Assembly (NCBI RefSeq): GCF_016650815.1
Contig: NZ_JAEKEZ010000038.1
Location: forward strand, 427,513 to 491,512
Direction of reading: 5' to 3'
Length of the DNA stretch: 64,000 nucleotides
Origin: Pseudomonas sp. TH31
GTDB lineage: Bacteria; Pseudomonadota; Gammaproteobacteria; Pseudomonadales; Pseudomonadaceae
Shown here: positions 27,801 to 35,483 of the stretch, piece by piece
Layout of the letters: the number at the start of each line of letters is the position of its first letter
Position numbering within the stretch: position 1 is the stretch's first letter
Position numbers and translations under genes: made by a program
Notes under the pieces: generated by a model
The model's input: only the letters and a program-made list of their open reading frames with translations
Databases searched by the model: none
What the model was told of the DNA's origin: nothing

Positions 27801-28064
27801 GCCGTCAGCGGTGGACTGCGAGGACATGTACAGCATGTTCTCGACGCCGGTGATGGCTTGCTCCAGGGGAGCGGCCACGGTTTCACCGATGACTTTAGGG
27901 TTGGCACCCGGGAAGTTGGCGCGGACCACAACGGTCGGCGGAACCACTTCCGGGTATTCGCTGATTGGCAACTGGAACAGCGAGATGGCGCCGGCGATCA
28001 GGATCAGCAGCGAAAGTACCGCTGCAAAGATCGGCCGTGAAATGAAGAATTGGGAAAAATTCAT
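24873..28064 (-). CDS. mexF: RND multidrug efflux pump inner-membrane transporter MexF
   Basis: Proton-driven drug exporter of 1063 aa, the normal length for HAE-1 RND pumps. Twelve membrane helices and two large periplasmic loops are evident. The proton-relay helix carries the usual acidic pair in GIVVDDAIVVVENVER (about residues 400-415). Family landmarks include NFSQFFISRPIFAAVLS at the start and GLACKNAILIVEFAKD near 940. The sequence follows P. aeruginosa MexF closely as I recall it. Expected substrates are chloramphenicol, fluoroquinolones, trimethoprim and quorum-sensing precursors. It starts 16 bp after mexE. Confidence 0.95.
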   Translation of the reverse strand: MNFSQFFISRPIFAAVLSLLILIAGAISLFQLPISEYPEVVPPTVVVRANFPGANPKVIGETVAAPLEQAITGVENMLYMSSQSTADGKITLTITFALGTDLDNAQVQVQNRVTRTEPKLPEEVTRIGITVDKASPDLTMVVHLTSPDKRYDMLYLSNYALLNIKDELARLGGVGDVQLFGMGDYSLRVWLDPNKTASRNLTATDVVNAIREQNRQVAAGALGAPPAPNATSFQLSVNTQGRLVSEEEFENIIIRAGDNGEITRLKDIARVELGSSQYALRSLLNNQPAVAIPIFQRPGSNAIQISNEVRDKMAELKKSFPEGMDFSIVYDPTIFVRGSIEAVVHTLFEALILVVLVVILFLQTWRASIIPLVAVPVSLIGTFAVMHLFGFSLNALSLFGLVLAIGIVVDDAIVVVENVERNIELGLTPVEATKRAMREVTGPIIATALVLCAVFIPAAFISGLTGQFYKQFALTIAISTVISAFNSLTLSPALAAVLLKSHDAPKDRFSKVLDKIFGGWLFRPFNRFFVKASHGYVGTVGRVIRSSGIALLLYAGLMVLTFFGFAHTPTGFVPGQDKQYLVAFAQLPDASSLDRTEDVIKRMSDLALKQPGVESAVAFPGLSINGFTNSPNAGIVFVTLKPFDERKDPSMSAGAIAGALNGKFAGIEEAYMAIFPPPPVQGLGTIGGFRLQIEDRGNLGYDELYKETMNIITKSHNVPELAALFTSYTVNVPQVDAAIDREKAKTHGVAVSDIFDTLQIYLGSLYANDFNRFGRTYQVNVQAEQQFRLEPDQIGQLKVRNNKGEMIPLATFIKVSDTSGPDRVMHYNGFITAEINGAAAPGYSSGQAQAAIEKLLKDELPNGMTYEWTDLTYQQILSGNTALFVFPLCVLLAFLVLAAQYESWSLPLAVILIVPMTLLSAITGVIASGGDNNIFTQIGLIVLVGLACKNAILIVEFAKDKQQEGLGPLAAVLEACRLRLRPILMTSFAFIMGVVPLVFSSGAGAEMRHAMGVAVFSGMLGVTFFGLLLTPVFYVLIRNFVERGEARKAAKALNLQKQLESQQ

Positions 28065-28080
28065 CGCAGTTGTTGCTCCC

Positions 28081-29334
28081 TTAACCGCGTGGAGTCGCAG
28101 CAGCCAGTTTCACAACCGTACCCGGCGCGACCTTGGCAGGTGCGACTTGGGGCAGGTTGCTGGCTTCCAGCGCTTGTCGTTGTTGAGCCAGAGCGGCGAG
28201 GGTTTCCTTGGTGGCCATCGGGATCACTTCAGGGGTGACTGGCGAACCAGGGCGAACCCGTTGCAGACCCTTGACGATGACGGTGTCGTCCTTGTTCAGG
28301 CCGTTGCGCACGATGCGCAAGCCTTCGATTTTCGGACCCAGCTCGACCGCGCGGTACGCCGTTTTGTTGTCGGCATCCATCACCAGTACGAACTTTTTAC
28401 CCAGGTCGGTACCGACTGCTTCGTCATTGATCAGCACGGCAGAGTAGGTGCCGCTGCCGACCAGTTTCAGACGTGCGTAAAGGCCAGGGGTGTAGGTGCC
28501 ATCGGTATTGTCGAACACGGCGCGACCGCGAATGGTGCCGGTCTTCGGGTTGACCTGGTTGTCGACGAAGTTCATCACGCCCTGGTGCGGGTTGCCGTCT
28601 TCGTTGGACAGGCCGAGGTAAACCGGGGTCGTTGCGCCGCGTTTACCCTGGCGAGCGAGTTGGGTGTATTTGAGGAATACACGCTCGTCGGCGTCAAAGT
28701 AGGCGTAGACCTTATCGGTGGACACTACGCTGGTGAGCGCGGTGGTGTCGGCAGTCACCAGGTTGCCGGCGGTGATTTCCGCACGGCTGACGCGACCGCT
28801 GATTGGCGACGTTACGCGGGTGAAGCTCAGGTTCAGTTTGGCCAGGTCCAGTTGTGCCTGGAGGGCGCCGACGGCGGCGCGGGCTTCCTGGGAAGCGCTG
28901 GTGCGCGAGTCAGCCAGTTCGGCGGAGATCGCGTTGCTGGTGCGCAGGCGTTCACCGCGCTGGGCTTCGTTTTCACTGCGGGTGGCATTAGCGCGGGACT
29001 GGGCGACCAGAGCTTCGAGGCGGCGGACCTCAGCCTGGAATGGACGCGGGTCGATCTGGAACAGCAAGTCGCCTTTCTTGACCAATGCGCCTTCAGTGAA
29101 GGTCACTTCATCGATCTGGCCGGAGACCCGCGGACGAATTTCTACGGTTTCTGGCGCTTCGAGGCGCCCGGTGAATTCGTCCCACTCGTTGACGGGTTGT
29201 TCCAGCACCTTGGCCACGCTGACTTTCGCCGCTGGCATGCTGGCGGCAGTCTGAGGAGCCTTGCCGCAAGCGCTCATTACCACCACGGCCAATAAGGCCA
29301 ACGGGAAGCGCAAATGTTTGAATGACTGTTCCAT
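28081..29334 (-). CDS. mexE: RND efflux periplasmic adaptor MexE
   Basis: Membrane-fusion lipoprotein of 417 aa. The start at ATG 29332-29334 (MEQSFKHLRFPLALLAVVVM) gives a lipoprotein signal with the lipobox MSAC; the longer open frame upstream covers the promoter. Domains in order are lipoyl/barrel-sandwich (RLEAPETVEIRPRVSGQID), an alpha-hairpin (about 100-165), the second lipoyl half (FTRVTSPISGRVSRAEITAGN) and a beta-barrel. It bridges MexF and OprN and is first in the operon. Its upstream region holds two LysR-type boxes consistent with MexT activation. Confidence 0.93.
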   Translation of the reverse strand: MEQSFKHLRFPLALLAVVVMSACGKAPQTAASMPAAKVSVAKVLEQPVNEWDEFTGRLEAPETVEIRPRVSGQIDEVTFTEGALVKKGDLLFQIDPRPFQAEVRRLEALVAQSRANATRSENEAQRGERLRTSNAISAELADSRTSASQEARAAVGALQAQLDLAKLNLSFTRVTSPISGRVSRAEITAGNLVTADTTALTSVVSTDKVYAYFDADERVFLKYTQLARQGKRGATTPVYLGLSNEDGNPHQGVMNFVDNQVNPKTGTIRGRAVFDNTDGTYTPGLYARLKLVGSGTYSAVLINDEAVGTDLGKKFVLVMDADNKTAYRAVELGPKIEGLRIVRNGLNKDDTVIVKGLQRVRPGSPVTPEVIPMATKETLAALAQQRQALEASNLPQVAPAKVAPGTVVKLAAATPRG

Positions 29335-29418
29335 GGATGCATCCGCCAATGTATTGAGAATGGGCGGATGATGCTCGGAGGGGCTGTATCGCACGAATCG
29401 AATGAGGCAAAGGTAACT

Positions 29419-29495
29419 ATCATTCGGAATGATATAAGACCGAGGCAAGCCCTCTAGCATGCACCTTTCGTTAGGGGGCTATCAATCTTGCTGAT
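29419..29495 (-). promoter_or_regulatory. Two candidate MexT boxes upstream of mexE
   Basis: Two ATC-N9-GAT motifs typical of LysR-type regulator sites occur at 29419-29433 (a perfect dyad, ATCATTCGGAATGAT) and 29481-29495. On the mexE strand the first is followed four bases later by ACCTT, close to the ACYAT that I recall ending the MexT site. They lie about 85-160 bp before the mexE start. Binding is inferred, not shown. Confidence 0.6.
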
Positions 29496-29546
29496 GACAA
29501 TTCTGTGTTGCGGGAAGTGCAAAGGTCAGTAATGAGATCCAGGTGC

Positions 29547-29580
29547 GGCCTTCGCGGCCCGACTTGCCCGCGAAGAGGCC
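29547..29580. repeat. Degenerate single REP-like hairpin after mexT
   Basis: GGCCTTCGCGG (29547-29557) and CCGCGAAGAGGCC (29568-29580) form an imperfect stem of the TCGCGAA-class REP. It lies 26 bp past the mexT stop and may serve as its terminator. Confidence 0.55.
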
Positions 29581-29605
29581 ATCAGGCCCCAATACAAAAT
29601 CAGGA

Positions 29606-30523
29606 TCAGGCCAAACTGTCCGGGTCACCGAAGAACATCTGAATCCGCGACCTCAACCAGCGCTCACCCGGATCATTATCCTGCGACCCGCGCCACGCCA
29701 TATGCAGTTCAAAAGTGCGCACTGGCAACGGTGGGTCTTCAGCCCGCACACCGCCGGCCGCGGTCAATGCTTCTGCGGTGTAGTCAGGCACGGTGGCGAC
29801 AATATCAGTGCCGCTGATGAGTGTGCTCAGCCCGTTGAACTGCGGCACGGCGAGTACCACATGGCGTTTGCGCCCGAGCTTCTCGAGCTCTTCATCTATA
29901 AAGCCGCTCAGGTCACCGGCGAATGACACCAGCGCGTGTGGCCGCGCGCAGAAGTCGTCCAGGCTCAGTGGCCCCGGCACGCTGTCGGCGCGCAACAGCT
30001 TCGGCATACTGCGACGCAGTACTTTGCGCTTGGCGTTGGCCGGCAGGTCGGCGGTGTAGCTGACGCCGATTGAAATTTCGCCTGAGGCCAGCAGGGCCGG
30101 CATCAGGATGTAGTTGGCCCGACGCACCACCAGCACGATGCCCGGTGATTCGGCGCGCAGGCGTTTGAGCAGCATGGGCAGCAAAGCGAATTCGACATCG
30201 TCCGATAGGCCGATACGAAACACTGCAGTGCTGGTGGCCGGATCGAATTCCGCCGCACGACTGACCGCTGTGGAAATCGAATCCAGCGCCGGGGAGAGCA
30301 GGGCGAAGATTTCCACCGCGCGGGCAGAAGGCTCCATGCTGCGACCGGTGCGCACGAACAGAGGATCATCGAACAGCCCGCGCAGGCGCGAGAGCGCCGC
30401 ACTGATGGCGGGTTGGCCGAGGAACAGCTTTTCCGCCGCGCGGGTCACGCTGCGTTCATGCATCAATGTTTCGAATACGATCAACAGGTTCAGGTCGACA
30501 CGACGCAGGTCATTACGATTCAT
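29606..30523 (-). CDS. mexT: LysR-type activator MexT
   Basis: Regulator of 305 aa. The start at ATG 30521-30523 (MNRNDLRRVDLNLLIVFE) matches the known family start; the open frame reaches 30601. The N-terminal winged helix-turn-helix (SVTRAAEKLFLGQPAISAALSRLRGLFDD, about 25-55) is followed by a periplasmic-binding-protein-like effector domain. It closely follows P. aeruginosa MexT, which activates mexEF-oprN and represses other envelope functions. The frame is intact, so the pump is likely inducible. mexT and mexE point the same way, and mexS is divergent. Confidence 0.94.
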   Translation of the reverse strand: MNRNDLRRVDLNLLIVFETLMHERSVTRAAEKLFLGQPAISAALSRLRGLFDDPLFVRTGRSMEPSARAVEIFALLSPALDSISTAVSRAAEFDPATSTAVFRIGLSDDVEFALLPMLLKRLRAESPGIVLVVRRANYILMPALLASGEISIGVSYTADLPANAKRKVLRRSMPKLLRADSVPGPLSLDDFCARPHALVSFAGDLSGFIDEELEKLGRKRHVVLAVPQFNGLSTLISGTDIVATVPDYTAEALTAAGGVRAEDPPLPVRTFELHMAWRGSQDNDPGERWLRSRIQMFFGDPDSLA

Positions 30524-30792
30524 CTGGAGTCCTGGCAGAGTCAGCAAGCTTGACGTGAGCGACCATATGAGAACAATGGCCGGCATGAATCTTACGGGCA
30601 AAGGCTGCTACTCTGCACCGTGTAATTCAATTTTTACTTAAATGGCTGCTTCGGTTTTTACGGCATTTGGTGATGTCGCCGTCGCTGCGGAATCAATGAC
30701 AGGCATGTCGACTATTAATAGCCACTGATGGTCTTGGGTAGAAAGCCCAGATAGAGTTCATGGCATTAGAGGTTACTTTGACGAGGTTTGCG

Positions 30793-31815
30793 ATGTCCCG
30801 CACGATCCGTTTTCACAAGTTTGGTCCAGCCGAGGTGCTCAAATGCGAAGAGCATGCGGCCGCTCTCCCTGCACCAGGTGAAGTGCAGGTGCGCGTCGAG
30901 GCAATCGGCATCAGTTGGTACGACATTCTCTGGCGCCAGAACCTGGCCTCATCCCACGCTCGCCTGCCTTCAGGCCTTGGCCATGAAATGTCCGGCGTAG
31001 TGACGGCGGTTGGCGACGGTGTCGAAGACCTGGCAGTGGGTGACAAGGTCGCCAGCTTCCCGGCCGAGAGCCCTAACGATTATCCGGTCTACGGCGAACA
31101 GATCGTTCTGCCACGCTCGGCACTGACCCGTTACCCGGACGTGCTCAGCCCGATCGAAGCCAGCGTGCACTACACGCCGCTGCTGATTGCCTATTTTGCC
31201 TATGTCGATCTGGCACGGGTCAAACCAGGGCAGTTCGCCTTGGTGACCGACGCCAGCCATTGTGCAGGGCCATCCTTCGTACAGCTGGGTAAAGCCCTGG
31301 GTGTACGAGTGATCGCGGCGACCAAAACTGCAGAAGAACGCGAATACCTGCTATCCCTCGGGGCCGAGAAAGTCATCGTCACCGAAGAGCAGGATCTGCT
31401 GATGCAGATCAACAAAATCACCGATAACCGTGGCGTCGACGTTGTGTTCGATGGTCTCGGCGGGCCGCAGATGTCGCTGCTCGGTGATGTGCTGGCGCCT
31501 CGCGGCAGCCTGGTGCTCTACGGCTTGCAAGGTGGCAATCAAACGCCATTTCCGGCCTGTGCAGCGTTCCAGAAAAACATTCAGTTCTTCGTGCACTGTA
31601 TCGGCAACTTCACCGGCAAGCCGGAGTTGGGCATCATTCAGGATCAGGTGGCGTTGCAACGAGCGTTGCGCGACATCAACCAGTTGACCGCCGACCGCGT
31701 GTTGCTGCCACTCAAGACTCGGGTCTTCCCGTTTGCCGAGTTTGTCGAAGCTCACCGCTACATGGACGAATGCCCATGCCGCGAACGGGTCGCCCTTCAG
31801 GTCGAGCCTGCGTAA
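30793..31815 (+). CDS. mexS: MexS-like zinc-free quinone oxidoreductase
   Basis: Medium-chain dehydrogenase/reductase of 340 aa. The start at ATG 30793 (MSRTIRFHKFGPAEVLK) is preceded by GAGG; the frame begins 11 codons earlier without support. It has an N-terminal GroES-like domain (SGLGHEMSGVVTAVGDGV) and a Rossmann domain (AKALGVRVIAATKTAEER, DVVFDGLGGPQ). In P. aeruginosa loss of MexS leads to MexT-dependent activation of mexEF-oprN, probably through accumulation of an electrophile. It is divergent from mexT with 269 bp between the starts. A strong hairpin follows the stop. Confidence 0.92.
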   Translation: MSRTIRFHKFGPAEVLKCEEHAAALPAPGEVQVRVEAIGISWYDILWRQNLASSHARLPSGLGHEMSGVVTAVGDGVEDLAVGDKVASFPAESPNDYPVYGEQIVLPRSALTRYPDVLSPIEASVHYTPLLIAYFAYVDLARVKPGQFALVTDASHCAGPSFVQLGKALGVRVIAATKTAEEREYLLSLGAEKVIVTEEQDLLMQINKITDNRGVDVVFDGLGGPQMSLLGDVLAPRGSLVLYGLQGGNQTPFPACAAFQKNIQFFVHCIGNFTGKPELGIIQDQVALQRALRDINQLTADRVLLPLKTRVFPFAEFVEAHRYMDECPCRERVALQVEPA

Positions 31816-31825
31816 ACCCTCTCTA

Positions 31826-31855
31826 ATAAGAGTCCGTACACCCACGGACTCTTAT
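31826..31855 (+). terminator. Terminator-like hairpin after mexS
   Basis: ATAAGAGTCCGT (31826-31837) and its exact complement (31844-31855) form a 12 bp stem around six bases, 11 bp past the mexS stop. There is no long T tract. Confidence 0.7.
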
Positions 31856-32041
31856 GCGTTAATCCACTCTTCAAATTTCTCCCATGCCCTCTGTGTCTGT
31901 TGCGCAGACGGCATCGTCGTTCCCGGTCGCCCCGTTTGACCGTTTCAGCAACTGAACCGGTTTTTGCTTTCGATCTGTATCTTCTAATCATCATATAAGC
32001 CCTGATAATTGAATGATTACTTTTATCTCAAGGAGCGGGTC

Positions 32042-32257
32042 ATGAGTGCCCATTCGGCTGATAATTTCCGGCACCTATTCGCAATATATCGTGGGTTAGT
32101 CAGGTTTTGTCTAGTTGCCAATAACAGGCCTGTGTCTTCTTTCCTTATTTTCTGTAATCAATGTCTGTGGGACGTTGTCGGAAGTTTCCTAGGACATGGA
32201 TTGAAACTTAAAGATCCTTGCCCTGTGTGGCTTTGCGAGGAGGTGGCTGCCGCCTGA
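32042..32257 (+). CDS. Possible small protein of 71 residues
   Basis: Candidate only. An ATG at 32042 (MSAHSADNFRHLFAIYRGLV) is preceded by a textbook AAGGAG at the right distance, and the frame is open for 71 codons. The product is Cys-rich for its size, with a hydrophobic middle (FLIFCNQCLWDVVGSFLGHG). Base composition is lower in GC than the neighbours and codon use is not typical of the surrounding genes. I recognise no family. The 595 bp between mexS and the next gene hold only this frame and the mexS hairpin. It could equally be chance. Confidence 0.3.
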   Translation: MSAHSADNFRHLFAIYRGLVRFCLVANNRPVSSFLIFCNQCLWDVVGSFLGHGLKLKDPCPVWLCEEVAAA

Positions 32258-32410
32258 GAATAGGCCGAGTACAAATATTTCAAATAATTACCCAAAACTT
32301 GAGTGCTAGCATTTAATGACAGGATCCAGCACTTCACACCGAGAATCGGTCGCGCAGTCTCTATCATCGCTTGCGTGGCATTGAACTTCCGAATACCAGG
32401 TAAAACACTG

Positions 32411-33898
32411 ATGACGACAATCCATGATCAGGCAATGAACTATGTTTATCAGCAAGTACTACAAAGGCTGCTGAGTTTTTTCTCTCGGGCCGAGCGCACT
32501 GCATTGCAGCTGATGATTCAGCGTCTGGTGGTGGCAGCCGGTGGTATGGAGCGAGTCGGCGACTTCAAAGTGATGTCGATTCAGACCGGAACGCTGGACA
32601 GTTGCTACACCCTGGCGCTGCTGCGTGCCGCTCAACTGAGTATCGCCGGCCGTGCACCGGCGACCTTCCAGTTGCGCGTCGCCACCTTGCGCTTGAGCGG
32701 GACCGGTTCGACAGCGCTGGACAACATCCATCGAAGCAACACGGCATTGTTCCTCTACGATGATCCTCGGGTCGAACTGTTGATGGTGGATGACCGGGAA
32801 GTATTGCCATTCGACCACCTGGCACCGATCTCCGAGGCAGGGCGAGAGTCGAATCGGCTCAATTTATTGATGGTCGGCCATCGCCGGGGCTGGAACGACC
32901 CGCTTGATCTGTGGGATGACGGGTATCTGACAACGGCCGAGTTTTATGGGCAGATCGCTCGGTGGAACGGCGGAGTCGATGTGTTGATCAATAGCGAAAG
33001 CCCGCGCCAACAGAAGCAGTTTCTCGACGGATTGAGGCGTGCTGCACAAAAGGCGGGTCTCAGTACCTCGAACTACGGCATCACGGGGTTCGAGATGCTG
33101 TTTACCGTGCTCGATGACTTGGGCAGCGACTATTACCGTGAGTTCTACGCTGGCCATAAGCACGGCACTTGGCGCCCGGTCGGCCAATTCGAAGCCTGTC
33201 GCCGCACGACCAGCCTCGCCATTCACGACATGGTCGTCGGCAAGCTGGATGAGCGATGGCCTTTGCTCACAGAGTTTCTGGGCGTGCAGCCCGACGAAAT
33301 GACGGTGCACCTGAGCGATAACGAATACGTCAACCCGCTGATTGCGGCGCACCTGCGTGGATTGCAGGCGAGCTTTGTGGCGGGTCACAGCTACGAAGCA
33401 GGATTAACCGAATACTTGCAGCGAGCCTTGGTGATGATGCGCCGCAAACTGGTGCCTGAACGTATTTGCGAACTGGCGCTGGAGTCGTTCGGTAACCCGG
33501 CAACCAGGGCCGAACAGCGCATGCTGGCGGCGGTCGAGGCACAGAAAACCCTAGGGCTGACTGAAGCCCAGCTGATATGCCTGCTTTTTGCGCCCTTTGT
33601 CAATCAAGGTGCCGGGCTGGAGCGCTTTCTGCGCAGTTGCCACCCCGGCATGCTCGTGGCCATGCCGGACTTGCACAAGGCAATGCAGGGGTATCAGGCG
33701 CCAGAACAGGTCGTGCAATGGATGATCGACGTCAGCGGGCTGCCGGTTGGCCTGATTGGCACGCTTTACAGCATGAGGCCGGTGGCAGTGGAGGATGGCA
33801 GCGTCGCTGACAGGCTGTCGGGCGAGGCAGGCATTTCAGTCGATGATGCGCAGAGCGATGGTGCCGCAATGATTGGCGAACGGTCAGCGGGGCATTGA
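32411..33898 (+). CDS. Unrecognised 495-residue protein paired with a MocR-type regulator
   Basis: The start at ATG 32411 (MTTIHDQAMNYVYQQVLQRL) is chosen because the frame before it lacks a ribosome binding site. No domain is recognised. The protein has no signal peptide or membrane helix. It is rich in Leu, Arg and Asp, and looks like a globular alpha/beta cytoplasmic enzyme or scaffold. Notable stretches are RLNLLMVGHRRGWNDPLDLWDDGY (about 155-180) and an acidic, low-complexity C-terminal tail after SMRPVAVEDG. A MocR-type PLP regulator follows 73 bp later in the same direction, so the two probably belong together. Confidence 0.75.
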   Translation: MTTIHDQAMNYVYQQVLQRLLSFFSRAERTALQLMIQRLVVAAGGMERVGDFKVMSIQTGTLDSCYTLALLRAAQLSIAGRAPATFQLRVATLRLSGTGSTALDNIHRSNTALFLYDDPRVELLMVDDREVLPFDHLAPISEAGRESNRLNLLMVGHRRGWNDPLDLWDDGYLTTAEFYGQIARWNGGVDVLINSESPRQQKQFLDGLRRAAQKAGLSTSNYGITGFEMLFTVLDDLGSDYYREFYAGHKHGTWRPVGQFEACRRTTSLAIHDMVVGKLDERWPLLTEFLGVQPDEMTVHLSDNEYVNPLIAAHLRGLQASFVAGHSYEAGLTEYLQRALVMMRRKLVPERICELALESFGNPATRAEQRMLAAVEAQKTLGLTEAQLICLLFAPFVNQGAGLERFLRSCHPGMLVAMPDLHKAMQGYQAPEQVVQWMIDVSGLPVGLIGTLYSMRPVAVEDGSVADRLSGEAGISVDDAQSDGAAMIGERSAGH

Positions 33899-33971
33899 CG
33901 GTGCAAGAGCTGCCGTCTTCCACAGCCAGTCGCGTTCTCCACTTGCCTGGCAATGCGCAAGGCCATCACCC

Positions 33972-35372
33972 ATGAAAGGGCCCAGAGAAACAGACTTTGC
34001 TTACCAGGCGGTTTACCGGTATCTGACTCACCTTATCAGCGGGCCGGACTGTGCCGCGCAAATTCGCCTGCCATCATTACGGCAGTTGGCGGTGCGCCTG
34101 AACGTGTCGATCTCGACCATTCAGTACGCGTATTCATTGCTGGAGAAGGAAGGGCGGGTCTACTCGGTAGCCAAGTCAGGCTATTACTCATTGCCGATGG
34201 CTTCGATGGGGCCTATGACCAGCGGCAATGATTTGCTTGAAACCGTCTATGCGTATGCAAGGCGTCCCGAAATGCTGGTGTTGAGCGCGGATGAGCCGGC
34301 CCTGTTGCAGCCCTTGGACAGTCCGTTGCTGATGCTGGAGCGAGAACTATTGCGCCAGTATCCACGTCAGCCGCCATTGGCAGGGCAACCCTGTGGTGAA
34401 CTGGAACTGCGCACGGCACTCGCGGCGCGCTATACCTCGTCGCCGGCGCGTTGCTGGCATGCGGATGAGGTCTACATCGGTGCCGATCTGCGCGGGGTAC
34501 TGGAAGTTCTAATCGCTGTGCTGTGTCTCAAGGACGCCACGGTGTTGGTCGAGTCGCCATGCGACTGGGTCATTCTGCGTTTGTTCGAGGCGGCGGATGT
34601 GCGGGTGATCGAGTTGCCGTTGCAGGCCAGTGGCGCATTGGATCTGGAGCAACTCAAGGACCTGCTGGAGACTGAGCCGGTGCGGCTGGTGATGCTTTCA
34701 TCGGGACTGAGCATGCCGCGAGGCAGCCAGGTGCCGCACGGTAACCGGCAGTCGATTGCGCAACTGTTGGCGCGGCATGACAGCTGGGTGCTGGAAAACG
34801 ACTGTTACGGTGACCTTGGTTTCGAGCCCGACGGCCCCAGGTTTCGCGACCTTCTGGATCCTGATCGGCTGATCGTGTTTTCCACCTTCGAGAAAATCAT
34901 CGGGCCGGAAGCTCCTTACGGCTATCTGCTCTCACGGCAATTGGGTGAGGAACTGCAGCGGCATTTTTTGCTGCGCTCTTTTCGCCTGTCACCGATCCGC
35001 CAGAAAGCCATCGCACGCCTGTACAGTAATGGACGTATCGACCAGCATCTTCAAGTACTGCGGCGCTTGCTCAAGGATCGCCAGGTGCAAATGATCCAGT
35101 TATTGCGCGAGCGTTTGGGCGACGCCTTGCTGCCCATCGAGCCGCAGGGCGGTGCGACGATCTGGGCGCGTTCATTGCGCCGGGTCGATGTGCGCCGGGT
35201 GTTCCAGCGCTTGCTCAAACAGCAGGTTGTGATTGCACCGGGCGAGCTGTTCAGCCTCCAAGGTCTGCACGGGCAACACCTGCGCCTGAGCCATACGTTC
35301 AGCGGCGACCATGATCTGGGTGCCGCGATGGGATTGCTGGGGGATGCCTTGCGTCTGGAATCGATCGATTGA
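33972..35372 (+). CDS. MocR-type GntR/aminotransferase-fold regulator
   Basis: Protein of 466 aa. The N-terminal GntR winged helix (IRLPSLRQLAVRLNVSISTIQYAYSLLEKEGRV, about 28-60) is joined to a type I aminotransferase-like domain. The PLP-binding Lys is likely that in STFEKIIGPEAPYGYL (about residue 315), the Asp partner is in ENDCYGDLGFEPDG, and the carboxylate-binding Arg is in LRLSHTFSGD. The PLP motif is divergent from the usual SFSKxxxPGxRxGY. The start at ATG 33972 avoids an N-terminal tail overlapping the upstream gene. Such regulators usually control a neighbouring PLP or amine gene; here the only close neighbour is the 495-residue unknown. Confidence 0.88.
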   Translation: MKGPRETDFAYQAVYRYLTHLISGPDCAAQIRLPSLRQLAVRLNVSISTIQYAYSLLEKEGRVYSVAKSGYYSLPMASMGPMTSGNDLLETVYAYARRPEMLVLSADEPALLQPLDSPLLMLERELLRQYPRQPPLAGQPCGELELRTALAARYTSSPARCWHADEVYIGADLRGVLEVLIAVLCLKDATVLVESPCDWVILRLFEAADVRVIELPLQASGALDLEQLKDLLETEPVRLVMLSSGLSMPRGSQVPHGNRQSIAQLLARHDSWVLENDCYGDLGFEPDGPRFRDLLDPDRLIVFSTFEKIIGPEAPYGYLLSRQLGEELQRHFLLRSFRLSPIRQKAIARLYSNGRIDQHLQVLRRLLKDRQVQMIQLLRERLGDALLPIEPQGGATIWARSLRRVDVRRVFQRLLKQQVVIAPGELFSLQGLHGQHLRLSHTFSGDHDLGAAMGLLGDALRLESID

Positions 35373-35483
35373 GCCGGGTAGAAAAACGTCCACCACCGCG
35401 CGGGATAGTTACCGTCGCGCTGCGGTCAAACTGCCAGTAAACTGCGAATCTATTCCTGAACCACTCTATTCCAGAGGTTTTGC

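Noticed and set aside
27619..29295. A 558-codon plus-strand frame opposite mexE and mexF
   Set aside because: Antisense shadow without start signal or recognisable domains.
30602..30792. A MexT box in the mexT-mexS gap
   Set aside because: Only a partial match (ATCA ... GTCGACTAT) with wrong internal spacing. Too weak to list.
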